Shown: positions 24,026 through 32,883 of the stretch, piece by piece
How positions within the stretch are numbered: the stretch's first letter is position 1
Layout: every line of letters starts with the position of its first letter
Source of the DNA: Thermoplasmata archaeon
GTDB lineage: Archaea; Thermoplasmatota; E2; DHVEG-1
NCBI GenBank assembly: GCA_003649715.1
Contig: QMSS01000001.1
Coordinates: 1-34,903, forward strand
Direction of reading: 5' to 3'
Length of the DNA: 34,903 nt
Program-made: the position numbers and the translations under genes
The notes under the pieces: model-generated
Told to the model about the DNA's origin: nothing
Databases searched by the model: none
What the model saw: the letters and a program-made list of their open reading frames with translations, nothing else

Positions 24026-24343
24026 ATGAGAGAGGGGAAAAAAAGATGTGTTCTTACGAATGTTATTGAAACAGAGTTAGATATTCTAAAAAGACATATT
24101 TATGTGCTTAAAACCCTGCAAGAAAACGAACCATCTGGTATTATAAAATTATCTGAGTTGACAAAACATCCTCAGCACATGGTACGGTATTCTCTGAGGA
24201 TATTGGAACAGGAGGGATTGATTGAGCCATCGCCGCATGGTGCTGTTACTACAGATCAGGTTTCTAAGACTATTGATATGCTAAAAGTAAAGTTGAGGGA
24301 GATGAGAAAAACTATAGATGAGTTGATAGAAAAACTTGAATAG
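24026..24343 (+). CDS. Small winged-helix transcriptional regulator
   Basis: This is a protein of about 105 residues with an HTH core: ILKRHIYVLKTLQENEPSGI, then KLSELTKHPQHMVRYSLRIL and EQEGLIEPS, followed by the wing HGAVTTDQ. It closes with a C-terminal coiled helix (MLKVKLREMRKTIDELIEKL) suited to dimerisation. The wing plus dimer helix fits a DNA-binding repressor. The frame also allows TTG 24005 and ATG 24008, but GAGGG at 24013-24017 sits 8 bases before ATG 24026. A dyad covers its predicted start site. I do not recognise a named family. Confidence 0.75.
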   Translation: MREGKKRCVLTNVIETELDILKRHIYVLKTLQENEPSGIIKLSELTKHPQHMVRYSLRILEQEGLIEPSPHGAVTTDQVSKTIDMLKVKLREMRKTIDELIEKLE

Positions 24344-24401
24344 AAAGACAGTATAGCAATATGATGTTTTTTTAGCTGGGAAAAGAGGATGTTTTGTTGT
24401 T

Positions 24402-24474
24402 GCCGCGGTAACTCAGTTGGGAGAGTGCACGGCTGAAGACCGTGATGTCGAGGGTTCGATCCCCTCCCGCGGCA
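24402..24474 (+). tRNA. tRNA-Phe (anticodon GAA)
   Basis: This 73-nt cloverleaf has acceptor arms GCCGCGG/CCGCGGC closing perfectly. Other arms are the D arm ACTC/GAGT, the anticodon arm CACGG/CCGTG with loop CTGAAGA (anticodon GAA at 24435-24437), and the T arm GAGGG/CCCTC with loop TTCGATC. The discriminator is A and CCA is not encoded. There is no intron at 37/38. Confidence 0.97.
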
Positions 24475-24502
24475 TAAAAGGGTATACAAAAAATCTCCAA
24501 AA

Positions 24503-24511
24503 TTTTATATA
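24503..24511 (+). promoter_or_regulatory. Candidate TATA box for the smc operon
   Basis: TTTTATATA lies 28 bases after tRNA-Phe. Initiation near 24533 would give smc an untranslated leader of about 110 bases that includes the hairpin at 24571-24601. Confidence 0.45.
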
Positions 24512-24570
24512 CACTCATTTGTTTATGAAAAATGGGATGCACATTCCTGATATGAGTGATGTTACACGTG

Positions 24571-24601
24571 GAGTAAATCCAGCTGGTTTATGGATTTACT
24601 C
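24571..24601 (+). promoter_or_regulatory. Perfect 10-bp hairpin in the smc leader
   Basis: GAGTAAATCC (24571-24580) and GGATTTACTC (24592-24601) pair exactly across an 11-base loop. G-U and U-A pairs can extend the stem by up to three more. It ends 43 bases before the smc start codon, so it could affect translation or mark an RNA end. It is not followed by a long T-tract. Confidence 0.6.
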
Positions 24602-24644
24602 TATTCTTTGAAAAAAATGGATTTGGATAGGATGGGATGAAAGG

Positions 24645-27600
24645 TTGTATCTTAAAGAGATTCAGATGGAAAACTTCAAATCCTTTGGCAGAAAGCTGAG
24701 GATACCTTTTTTCCCAGGTTTCACCGCTATTACAGGTCCTAATGGCTCAGGTAAGAGCAATATTGTTGATGCTATTTTATTTGTTTTGGGTCCTAAAAGC
24801 TCAAAGGTTATGCGCGCTGGGCGTCTGACTGATCTAATATTTAATGGTGGTAAAAAGCATAAGAAACCTGCTAGTTACTGCAAGGTTTCATTGGTTTTTG
24901 ATAATTCTGACAGAAAGATGCCAGTCGACTCAGATGAAGTAGTGCTGACACGTATGATCAAACGTGCTCCATTGAAAAACGATCCAGATAATTACTACAG
25001 CTATTTTTATATAAACAGTCACGCTGCTTCTTTTTCAGATTTTGTAGATCTTCTCACGCATGCCAGGATTTCAGGTGATGGATACAACATTGTTAAGCAG
25101 GGTGATGTCACTTGGTTGGTGGAAATGGGTTCTGTTGAGCGGAGAAGGATTATAGATGAGATAGCAGGCATAAGTACATTTGATAATGATATCAAAAGAG
25201 CTGAGAAAGAAAAAAATGAGGTGGAGGAGAACCTTGAGAGGATCAAAATCATTTTGAATGAGATTTCAGGACAGATACGTCAGCTTAAAAAGGACAGAGA
25301 TGAGGCCTATCGGTACAAGGAACTTCAAGAAAAACTATATGAGACAAAAGCAAAAATAGTTTACAAGAAAAAACAGGATGTCGAAGGGCAGATAGCAGAG
25401 ATCAATAACCAGATGATGTCCTATGAAAAGGAACGAGAGAAATTGATAGAAAGGAGAGAAAAACTGAAAAAGGAGTATACTCAACTGCAGCAGCATCTAA
25501 AAGAGGTGGAGAATAAAATCAGTGAGGCAGGTAGTGATGAGGCAAGAGAAATAAAAGAAAAAATAGAGTTGTTACGAACCGATGAGATCAAAATTGAGGA
25601 GAAGATCAACTATTCAAATGATGAGATCCTAGCTCTTAAGAGGGAACAGAAAGAGTTTGAAAACAGTTTAGAAAAACTGAGAAAAGAGATAGAAGATCTA
25701 AACACACAGCATGCTGCTCTCCTGAATGAGATAGAAGAAAAAGAAAACATTCTCAGAGAGAAGGAGAAAAAACTCTCAGAACTAAAGGATAGCATTGCAG
25801 AGTCTGATGATCGATCCATAGAGCTCACAAGAGAGTTAGCTAAGATGCGTGAGGAATACAATGAGAAGCAGAGTGAGATACATGAACTGAAACTAAAAAG
25901 AGACAGATTTGTTGAGAAAATAGATGCAATGGATCATCAGATAGCTGAGATGGAGGAAACAAAATCTACATATGAGTTTGAGATCAGAGACATAGAATGG
26001 CAGTTCAGCGAGTACAAAAAAAATAGGCATGATAGAGATAAAAAGCTGAAAGATCTGGAAAAAAAACTTTTTGATAAAAAGAAAAGAGAATCTGATCTGA
26101 CAAAACAATTAGTAGATATCGAAAATCTGATAAGAAAACTCCAGCGTGAGAAAACACAGCTGCAGGCTGAGATAGATGCTATCCAGTCTATAGAGAGCAG
26201 GTACAATCCTGCGGTTAATGCTATCCTGACAGCTCGAGATTCAGGAGAACTAAAAGGTATATGTGGAACTGTTGCAGAACTAGCCGATGTCGATAAAAAA
26301 TATGAAACAGCTATAGAGATCGCAGCTGGCTCACGTATACAGTCCATCGTGGTTGATGATGACCAGGCTGCTGCAGCTGCTATAGAGTATCTACGTAAGA
26401 AAAAACTTGGTAGAGCCACCTTTTTACCTCTGAACAAGATGATCACGGGCAAACCACGAGGCAAAGCCCTCATGGCGGTTAGAGATCCAAGCTCACATGG
26501 CTTTGCCATTGATCTTGTGCGGTTCAAAGATAAATATAGAGGTGCGTTTTGGTATGTATTTGGCGACACAGTCATTGTTGATACCCTAAGCGATGCACGT
26601 CGTCTCATGGGTGGTGTACGTCTCGTCGACATGAAGGGCGATCTCATTGAAGCAAGTGGTGCGATAACAGGTGGAAGTAAACCAGATGTACATATATCCT
26701 TTGGAGGCATAGATCACAGACAGCTAGAAGAGATAACACAGAAACTACAGGAAACCATTGATAAACAGGAGACAATGTCTAATGAATTATCCAATCTTAA
26801 AAGAGAAATAGCAGAGTTAGAAAGAGAAATTGTGTCACTCAAAAACGAAGTTGATGCTGATACACAGATACAAAACCTTGAGGTTAGAAAAAAAGAGTTT
26901 GTCAACAAACTCAAAATTTTAACAGAGGAGCTAGAAAAAAAGGTAAAGGAAAAAGAGGAGTTTGAGAAAAAAAAGAATGATGTTGTATCTGCAATAGAGA
27001 TCTGCGAAAAACGGATAAAAGAACTTGATCTTCTCAGAGAAGAAAAAGGCAGAAATCTGCTAAGTGGAGCTAAAAAAGAGCTGGCGCAGCAGGCTAGAAC
27101 CCTGGAGGGGGAGGTATCTGATCTACAAAGTTCTCTTCGTGATCTCTACTCTAAGCAGGAGACGCTCAGTAAAAAAATTGATCTCACTGAGGAAAGGAAA
27201 AAAGAGATTCTCTCAAAGATAGAGGAAATAAAAAGTGAGATAAAAAAACTTAGATCAACAGTTGAAGAACTTAAAAAATCTAGATCACAATGTCAGAATG
27301 AGCTAAAGGCTCTCATGAATGTTGAAAAACAGATGACTGACAAAGTGAAGGATTTAACAGCTGATAGAGATGATATCTATAAAAAGACGGTTAATGTTGA
27401 AAATGAGCTCGACAAAATAAATACACGAATAGAGTCATATCTTGATCTAGTCACAAGAGCAAAATATAGATTGTCTACACTTGAGGAAACCATACGGGAG
27501 TTGGAGCAAGAACTGTCTTTATACAATGTAGAGATCAAAGATAAAAAACTTCCGAACATAGAATCCCTGAAGGAAACAGTTAGAGTAATCGAAGAGAACA

Positions 27601-28268
27601 TGCGGGAGCTGGAGCCTGTAAACATGCGTGCCCTCGAAGAATACGAGCATCAGATGGAGAGGAAAAAAAGATTCGATGAGGATGTTAAGCATCTCAAAGA
27701 TCAGAGGAAAAACCTAATCAAACTTGTAGATGAGATAACAGCTAAGAAAAAGGAGAGATTTTTTGAAGTATTTGATGAAATCAACAAAAACTTCAAAGAA
27801 ATATATGCACAGTTATCTGAGGGGGGAGAGGCAGAGCTGCTGCTTGAGGATGAGGAAAATGTTTTTGATAGCGGTCTCACAATACGTGCAAGACCACGTG
27901 GTAAAAAGATTCTACGTCTATCCGCGTTGTCTGGAGGAGAAAAAAGCATTGCCTCCCTGGCATTCATATTTGCAATACAGCAATATGATCCAAGTCCATT
28001 CTATGTCTTGGATGAGATCGACATGTTTTTAGATGGTGTAAATGCGGAGACAGTTTCCCGTATGATCAAACAAAACTCGGAGCATTCACAGTTCATCACT
28101 GTTTCTCTTAGAAAAGTGGTGCTTAAAGAGGCAAATCACATATATGGTGTTACCATGCAGGACACAGGTATTTCAGAGATGATTGGAAACATCGACCCTG
28201 AATCTGTTGGGCCAAAAGGAGAAATACATATGGAGGAGAGAAACGTAGCATGGAACAAAATCGGATAG
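24645..28268 (+). CDS. smc: Chromosome segregation protein SMC
   Basis: SMC is the ATPase of the condensin-like complex that organises and segregates chromosomes. The 1207-residue protein has an N-terminal ATPase half with Walker A GPNGSGKSN (31-39). Long coiled coils (about 165-520 and 690-1010) flank a hinge (about 530-680, GICGTVAELADV, then EASGAITGGS). The C-terminal half has signature LSGGEKS (1095-1101) and Walker B FYVLDEID (1119-1126). The start is TTG 24645: MYLKEIQMENFKSFG is the standard N-terminus and no in-frame ATG lies just upstream. The scpA gene overlaps its 3' end by 19 bases. Confidence 0.96.
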   Translation: MYLKEIQMENFKSFGRKLRIPFFPGFTAITGPNGSGKSNIVDAILFVLGPKSSKVMRAGRLTDLIFNGGKKHKKPASYCKVSLVFDNSDRKMPVDSDEVVLTRMIKRAPLKNDPDNYYSYFYINSHAASFSDFVDLLTHARISGDGYNIVKQGDVTWLVEMGSVERRRIIDEIAGISTFDNDIKRAEKEKNEVEENLERIKIILNEISGQIRQLKKDRDEAYRYKELQEKLYETKAKIVYKKKQDVEGQIAEINNQMMSYEKEREKLIERREKLKKEYTQLQQHLKEVENKISEAGSDEAREIKEKIELLRTDEIKIEEKINYSNDEILALKREQKEFENSLEKLRKEIEDLNTQHAALLNEIEEKENILREKEKKLSELKDSIAESDDRSIELTRELAKMREEYNEKQSEIHELKLKRDRFVEKIDAMDHQIAEMEETKSTYEFEIRDIEWQFSEYKKNRHDRDKKLKDLEKKLFDKKKRESDLTKQLVDIENLIRKLQREKTQLQAEIDAIQSIESRYNPAVNAILTARDSGELKGICGTVAELADVDKKYETAIEIAAGSRIQSIVVDDDQAAAAAIEYLRKKKLGRATFLPLNKMITGKPRGKALMAVRDPSSHGFAIDLVRFKDKYRGAFWYVFGDTVIVDTLSDARRLMGGVRLVDMKGDLIEASGAITGGSKPDVHISFGGIDHRQLEEITQKLQETIDKQETMSNELSNLKREIAELEREIVSLKNEVDADTQIQNLEVRKKEFVNKLKILTEELEKKVKEKEEFEKKKNDVVSAIEICEKRIKELDLLREEKGRNLLSGAKKELAQQARTLEGEVSDLQSSLRDLYSKQETLSKKIDLTEERKKEILSKIEEIKSEIKKLRSTVEELKKSRSQCQNELKALMNVEKQMTDKVKDLTADRDDIYKKTVNVENELDKINTRIESYLDLVTRAKYRLSTLEETIRELEQELSLYNVEIKDKKLPNIESLKETVRVIEENMRELEPVNMRALEEYEHQMERKKRFDEDVKHLKDQRKNLIKLVDEITAKKKERFFEVFDEINKNFKEIYAQLSEGGEAELLLEDEENVFDSGLTIRARPRGKKILRLSALSGGEKSIASLAFIFAIQQYDPSPFYVLDEIDMFLDGVNAETVSRMIKQNSEHSQFITVSLRKVVLKEANHIYGVTMQDTGISEMIGNIDPESVGPKGEIHMEERNVAWNKIG

Positions 28269-29134
28269 ACAACAATGTGCTTAGCCATCTACTATTCCAT
28301 AAAGCACTTGTCGATGAAAAAGAAGATAAGTCGCGTATCAACAAATATATCGAGATGGTTGAAAAAACAGGTCGAGGGGGGCATCTCTCAATAGAAAATC
28401 CTTTTGATAGATCCATTGCCATTGCATTTGAATTGGTTATAAAACAACATCTAAATCCGTGGGACATTGATCTTGTAAGTTTCTCCACCATGTATCTTAA
28501 AAGGGCAAGGGAGGAAAAAATCGATCTTATGACAGCTGGACGTATCATATACATGGCATGGAGGATACTCAAACTTCAAAGCGATGATCTGGTGATAAAT
28601 ATAGAGACACATCAGGAAAACATTGATGAGAACTCATCTGTTTTCAACTGGGATGATATACCAACAGGAGCATGGTGTGAAAGCGATGATGGGTATTCAT
28701 ACACAAATCTTGTTATGAAGATGCCTCAGCCACCTATTGAGGAGCCGATTCGACGTCAGGCGGAGAGACCAGTTACGCTGATGGAACTCCTAGATGCATT
28801 TGATCAGGCGAGAAAAGAGGCAGAGGAATATCAGCTCCTGGACAAGATAAGAAGACAAGAGCGGGAGAGGATTCAGCGGGAGGCACGTGAGCATATGAGA
28901 GGCACGGCGCATGAGGACCATATTGAGGAGGATGTCATGAGTGTCTGGGAAAAAATCAATCGTTTTCCTACAAAATCCATGACAATCAATGATCTCTGCG
29001 ACACAAACAATCATGAGGAGTTCATAAAAACATTGATGTCCATCCTATTCTTAGCATATGATAACAAAATAAAGGTTTATCAACGTAGATTTCCATATGG
29101 AAAGATATATATCAAAAACATAGGATATACCTAA
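28250..29134 (+). CDS. scpA: Segregation and condensation protein A (ScpA, kleisin)
   Basis: ScpA is the kleisin that links the SMC heads. The 294-residue protein has the ScpA core with NPWDIDLVSFSTMYL, the conserved signature in the N-terminal part, and AGRIIYMAWRILKLQSDDL. An acidic, then strongly charged middle follows (residues about 120-215, including KIRRQERERIQREAREH). The C-terminal winged helix (EEFIKTLMSILFLAYDNKIKV) docks on SMC. It starts inside the end of smc, so translation is coupled, and scpB follows 16 bases downstream. Confidence 0.93.
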   Translation: MEQNRIDNNVLSHLLFHKALVDEKEDKSRINKYIEMVEKTGRGGHLSIENPFDRSIAIAFELVIKQHLNPWDIDLVSFSTMYLKRAREEKIDLMTAGRIIYMAWRILKLQSDDLVINIETHQENIDENSSVFNWDDIPTGAWCESDDGYSYTNLVMKMPQPPIEEPIRRQAERPVTLMELLDAFDQARKEAEEYQLLDKIRRQERERIQREAREHMRGTAHEDHIEEDVMSVWEKINRFPTKSMTINDLCDTNNHEEFIKTLMSILFLAYDNKIKVYQRRFPYGKIYIKNIGYT

Positions 29135-29150
29135 AAAATGGGTTTTTCCT

Positions 29151-29684
29151 ATGGGTGTGAAAGAAGAACGTTTGGTAGAATCAGTGTTGTTCTCTGCAAC
29201 CAAACCTGTTTCTATAGAGGATATCAAAGAAGCCACTGGTCTATCTACCAAAAAAGTTTCTGAGGCGTTAAATGCTTTGATTGAGAACTACAATGTTAAA
29301 CGAAGGAATGAGACTTCTATTGAGATTGTAAAGGCGGGTAACAAGTATGCTATGCAGGTTAAGAAAAAGTTTATTGAGCACTCTGTCATGGTTGCAAAAC
29401 CTGAGATAAAAACTCATCTTCTAAAAACACTTTCTCTAATAGCTTTTCATCAACCTATAAAGCAATCTGATCTTAGACGAATGATAGGACCAAGGGTATA
29501 TGAGCATGTTGATGAGCTTGTTGCTATGAAGCTTGTTCATGCAAAAAAACATGGATCAACAGAGATGTTGACAACAACTCGTCTGTTCCCTGAATATTTT
29601 GGTATAGATACAACGAAGCCTGAGGAGATAAGGGAGTTTTTAGCTAAGAAGGTTATGGGTTTGATGGAAAACAGGGACAAATAA
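29151..29684 (+). CDS. scpB: Segregation and condensation protein B (ScpB)
   Basis: ScpB is the KITE-type dimeric partner of ScpA in the SMC complex. The 177-residue protein has two winged-helix domains: the first with LVESVLFSATKPVSIEDIKE and GLSTKKVSEALNALIENYN, the second with LLKTLSLIAFHQPIKQSDL and RRMIGPRVYEHVDELVAMKL. ETSIEIVKAGNKYAMQVK is the family's linking strand pair. The extended C-terminus FPEYFGIDTTKPEEIREFLA is conserved in archaeal forms. It is the last gene of the smc operon, with T-rich sequence after it. Confidence 0.93.
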   Translation: MGVKEERLVESVLFSATKPVSIEDIKEATGLSTKKVSEALNALIENYNVKRRNETSIEIVKAGNKYAMQVKKKFIEHSVMVAKPEIKTHLLKTLSLIAFHQPIKQSDLRRMIGPRVYEHVDELVAMKLVHAKKHGSTEMLTTTRLFPEYFGIDTTKPEEIREFLAKKVMGLMENRDK

Positions 29685-29689
29685 AAAAA

Positions 29690-29759
29690 CCTTTTTACCT
29701 TAAGTTTCTCTGGGGAATTGAACATTTAAACTAAAAATAGAAAAAATGGTGTTTTTTTT
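29690..29759. terminator. Convergent terminator region, scpB / PhoU-like gene
   Basis: The gap between the convergent genes carries short T-tracts on the plus strand (T5 near 29693, T8 at 29752-29759) and, on the minus strand, T6 near 29741-29746 and T5 near 29733-29737. No strong hairpin is present. These fit U-tract termination in both directions. Confidence 0.4.
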
Positions 29760-30456
29760 ATCTGGCTATCATTGCTCTTAGCCAGTCTGCAACATTTTCC
29801 GAGTGATCAGCTATGTCATCCACCCAGTCTGCTATTTTGAGGAGATGATAGACATCCATAGGGTTTAGTTTCTTTTCAAGCCTGTATATTCCCTCTGTTA
29901 TCTTGTATTTCTCGTTATCAGCTTTCCATTCATAGTCATGCACTTTATGGATCAGTTTTTTGGTTTGTTCCCGCTCTCGTTTGACAAAACTGGTTTCAAG
30001 TAGGTCTCTTATGCTTTCAACTGCATCCTCCATGGCCTTTACTGTTTTCATAACAACCTTTGCATGGTTGATGAAGCTTTTCTGAAGTTCTTTAGGTATT
30101 TTTGTGTGACGTTGATCTAGCAGACGCACTAGGTTTTCTGCATGGTCCAGTATAGCGTCTTGCTCTCTTAGAGCCCATAGAAACTTGCCTTTTTCTACAG
30201 GCATAAAAAGTGATGATGGTAGATGGTTTCTGATGCTTCTTTTGATTAGATCTGCTTCGTGTTCAATTTTAGATACTTTTTTTGCTATTTCTGAAAAATT
30301 TTTGTAGTCTCCCTGGTAGTATCTGATTAGTCCATCTCCAAGTATGTTGATACATTCTCGTACTTTTCCCATGTGGTCAAGTAGTTGATCAAACGGGGAT
30401 TTTCTTCTATATGTGTATGATATTGGTGTTCTGAAGTGGTTTTTCTCCTTCACCAT
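29758..30456 (-). CDS. PhoU-like phosphate transport regulator (DUF47 family)
   Basis: DUF47 proteins form a helical PhoU-like fold and are usually encoded beside PiT phosphate permeases, which they are thought to regulate. The 232-residue protein is all helical with metal-binding acidic clusters: KIEHEADLIKRSI early, DAILDHAENLVRLLD in the middle, and ADWVDDIADHSENVADWLR at the C-terminus. AAGGA lies 6 bases before the ATG. It starts 34 bases after the permease gene upstream on the same strand, so the two form an operon. The regulatory role is inferred from the family. Confidence 0.9.
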   Translation of the reverse strand: MVKEKNHFRTPISYTYRRKSPFDQLLDHMGKVRECINILGDGLIRYYQGDYKNFSEIAKKVSKIEHEADLIKRSIRNHLPSSLFMPVEKGKFLWALREQDAILDHAENLVRLLDQRHTKIPKELQKSFINHAKVVMKTVKAMEDAVESIRDLLETSFVKREREQTKKLIHKVHDYEWKADNEKYKITEGIYRLEKKLNPMDVYHLLKIADWVDDIADHSENVADWLRAMIAR

Positions 30457-30490
30457 TTTTATTCCTTCAAACCATATTTTTTTGTGTTGT

Positions 30491-31729
30491 TTATACTATC
30501 CATGTTAGGCATATAAAAATTGTTGCTGATGTTGCTGCGGCAACTGGTACTGTTAATAGCCATGAGTAAATAATTTTTTTGATAACTCCTAGGTCGACGG
30601 CGTCTAATCCACGTGCTAGTCCAACTCCTATTACTGCTCCAACTACTGTATGTGATGTGGATATTGGTAGTCCTAGTTTGGATGCGATTAGTACTGTTGT
30701 GGCTGCTCCGAAGTCAACTGAGAAGCCACGTGTGTTTGTTAGCCGGGTTATACGTCCCCCGACGGTTTTCATAACTCGGTGTCCCCATGTGAGGCATCCA
30801 ACGGATATTCCTGCTCCTCCGATTGCTAGTAGATAGGTGGGTATCTCGGCGTATATGCCTAGGGTGTTGCTGCTTAGGAGTGAGCTGATAGCTGCGACAG
30901 GTGCTATGGCATTGGCTACATCGTTTGCTCCATGGGAAAATGCTACGTAGCAGGATGTGATGATCTGAAGTTTTCTGAAGATATTTTCAACCAGGGTGTA
31001 GTCCTTGTCTGTTTTTGCTTCTATGTTTCTTAGTAAAAATATGGATATTCCGATGACAGCTATGGATATTATGGCTGAGATGGTGAGGATGTTTGTTAGG
31101 TCTGTGATTCCTAGTATCTCGCTGAGTAGTGTTTTGAGTAATAATGAGGATGTTATTAGAAAGGCGGTTATTCCTATTATGATTGGTCCAACTATTTTAG
31201 CGGATGCTACTGGGTTGTCCTGCTCGAAGATTGTTTTAACAATTGTTTTGAACACGATGAATGCCAGTATGCATCCGAATACTGGTGATAGAACCCAACT
31301 TGATGCAACAAAACCTAGTTCTTTCCAGTTGACGCAGCTTGTTCCGCAGGTTATCAGTCCAAATCCTACTAGTGCTCCTATGACAGAATGAGTGGTTGAT
31401 ATAGGCATTTCCTTCCATGTGGAGAGTGTCACCCATATGGCGGCGGCTAGGAGTGATGCAGCAAATCCTAGTATCAGTGTTTTTGGTTCTCCTATTATGA
31501 CTGGGTTTATTATATGGCCTTTTATTATTTCTGTAACATGTTTTCCAACTGTTACAGCACCTATGAAGTTTAGTATGCCTGCTATGAGCACTGCCTGTCT
31601 AAATGTTATTGCTTTGGCTCCAACTGCTGTGGCCATGGAGTTGGCTACATCATTAGCGCCTATGCTCCATGCCATGTAGAAGCTGATAGCAAGTGTGCCT
31701 CCTCCTATGAGCAGTAGGGTGGTGTCCAA
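30491..31729 (-). CDS. pit: Inorganic phosphate transporter, PiT family
   Basis: This is a multi-helix membrane permease for phosphate coupled to a cation. It has the duplicated PiT signature: GANDVANSMATAVGAKAI near the N-terminus and GANDVANAIAPVAA near residue 280. The ISTTHSVIGALVGFG and ISTSHTVVGAVIGVG repeats are also present. The frame extends to ATG 31774, which has no ribosome-binding site. A perfect GGAGG at 31736-31740 sits 6 bases before TTG 31729, so I place the start there (about 412 residues). A DUF47 regulator follows in the same operon. The family is certain; the start is not. Confidence 0.92.
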   Translation of the reverse strand: MDTTLLLIGGGTLAISFYMAWSIGANDVANSMATAVGAKAITFRQAVLIAGILNFIGAVTVGKHVTEIIKGHIINPVIIGEPKTLILGFAASLLAAAIWVTLSTWKEMPISTTHSVIGALVGFGLITCGTSCVNWKELGFVASSWVLSPVFGCILAFIVFKTIVKTIFEQDNPVASAKIVGPIIIGITAFLITSSLLLKTLLSEILGITDLTNILTISAIISIAVIGISIFLLRNIEAKTDKDYTLVENIFRKLQIITSCYVAFSHGANDVANAIAPVAAISSLLSSNTLGIYAEIPTYLLAIGGAGISVGCLTWGHRVMKTVGGRITRLTNTRGFSVDFGAATTVLIASKLGLPISTSHTVVGAVIGVGLARGLDAVDLGVIKKIIYSWLLTVPVAAATSATIFICLTWIV

Positions 31730-31902
31730 TAGAAGCCTCCGTTCACCCAGTATATTTTGTCTGGTAAAAAGCATTGCGGAAAAAAACCAAAAGATGATTT
31801 GTTTTGCTCTGTTCTTTTTTTCTAAGGCAGAACTAAAACAATGTTTTTTTTGAGAAAGAAGAGCATGATCAAAAGAGGGAGGACGGGGGGGTTATGTGTT
31901 TT

Positions 31903-32679
31903 TTATTGTATTTTAAGTCCGAAATCGTAGTATCTATTGATGTATTGGTTGTTGGTTGGATTGAATTTTATCATTTTTTTCTGTTTTTCTTTTTCAATGT
32001 TTACAACAGTGATCACAATGTTTTGTTCCTCCAGGTCTATGATGTTGAATGTGTTTCCAAAGTGTGCTCGTGTTCTGTTGCATGAGAATGTTCCAGCGTT
32101 TACCAGCAGGGTTTTATGTATTTTTACCCCGTAGGGGACATGTCTGTGTCCCATTAGAACTAGGGGAACCCTGTTTTTTAGGATGATGTCTAGTGTTTCA
32201 CCGGCATCCTCAATAATGTTTTTTTCTCTCCCTGAGTTTGGCACTGGTATTAGATGGTGATGGAATCCAATGATGGTCGCATCCTTGTTTCTTTTTATAG
32301 CTTTTTCTATTAGTTCATGTCTTTTTCTACCAAGTCTTCCGTCATCTTTATCTGGCTCACTTGATGCAAGTCCTACCAGTGTTATGTTTTGGTGTTGATG
32401 TATGAAGTTTGTTTTTCCGAAAAACTCTGGAAACAATTTGAATCCTAGATTGCGTTCATCATGGTTTCCTGGTACAACTATTTGCTCCTCATTTATCATG
32501 CTGAGTTTTTCTTCTGCTAGCTCGTATTCTCTTAGTAGTCCATCTGTTGTTATGTCGCCTGATATGAAGACAAGATCTGGTTTTGTTTTGTTTAGTATTT
32601 TGACTGCTTTTTCGAATATTTTGTTGTTGAAGTCTGTTCCATAGTTTACATGTATGTCTGATATGTGTGCTATTCTCAA
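31903..32679 (-). CDS. Calcineurin-like metallophosphoesterase
   Basis: This is a two-metal phosphoesterase of the cyclic-nucleotide phosphodiesterase-like (Icc/CpdA) group. All five motifs are visible in 258 residues: AHISDIHV, ISGDITTDG, VPGNHDE, IIGFHHHLIP and LMGHRHVPYG. No signal peptide or membrane helix is seen, so it is probably cytoplasmic. The true substrate is unknown; cAMP phosphodiesterase is a family label only. It stands alone between the pit operon and the CPBP protease gene. The 204 bases before it hold no gene and are unusually T/G-rich on the plus strand. Confidence 0.88.
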   Translation of the reverse strand: MRIAHISDIHVNYGTDFNNKIFEKAVKILNKTKPDLVFISGDITTDGLLREYELAEEKLSMINEEQIVVPGNHDERNLGFKLFPEFFGKTNFIHQHQNITLVGLASSEPDKDDGRLGRKRHELIEKAIKRNKDATIIGFHHHLIPVPNSGREKNIIEDAGETLDIILKNRVPLVLMGHRHVPYGVKIHKTLLVNAGTFSCNRTRAHFGNTFNIIDLEEQNIVITVVNIEKEKQKKMIKFNPTNNQYINRYYDFGLKIQ

Positions 32680-32883
32680 AAGTAAAAAGCCTCCTTTTTT
32701 CTTTTTTTTGTTGATGGATTGATATGGGGGTTAATACTTGTTTTGGTTCTGTTATCTTGTGTCTTTTTTGTTTTTTTCTCTTATTTTTTTGGGATGGAGT
32801 TGGGATGAGGATGAGACGGGAGGTGTAGTGGGGGTGTGTTAAAGTTTGTAGGATAGTGGTGTGAGTTTTGGATGATGACGGGT

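Noticed and set aside
24402..24474. tRNA-Phe as an integration site
   Set aside because: No second copy of the tRNA 3' end, integrase gene or cargo is seen nearby; the next genes are the core smc operon.
24417..24611. Plus-strand frame overlapping tRNA-Phe
   Set aside because: Most of it lies in the tRNA. Only the last part, possibly a leader peptide, merits mention and is noted as a finding.
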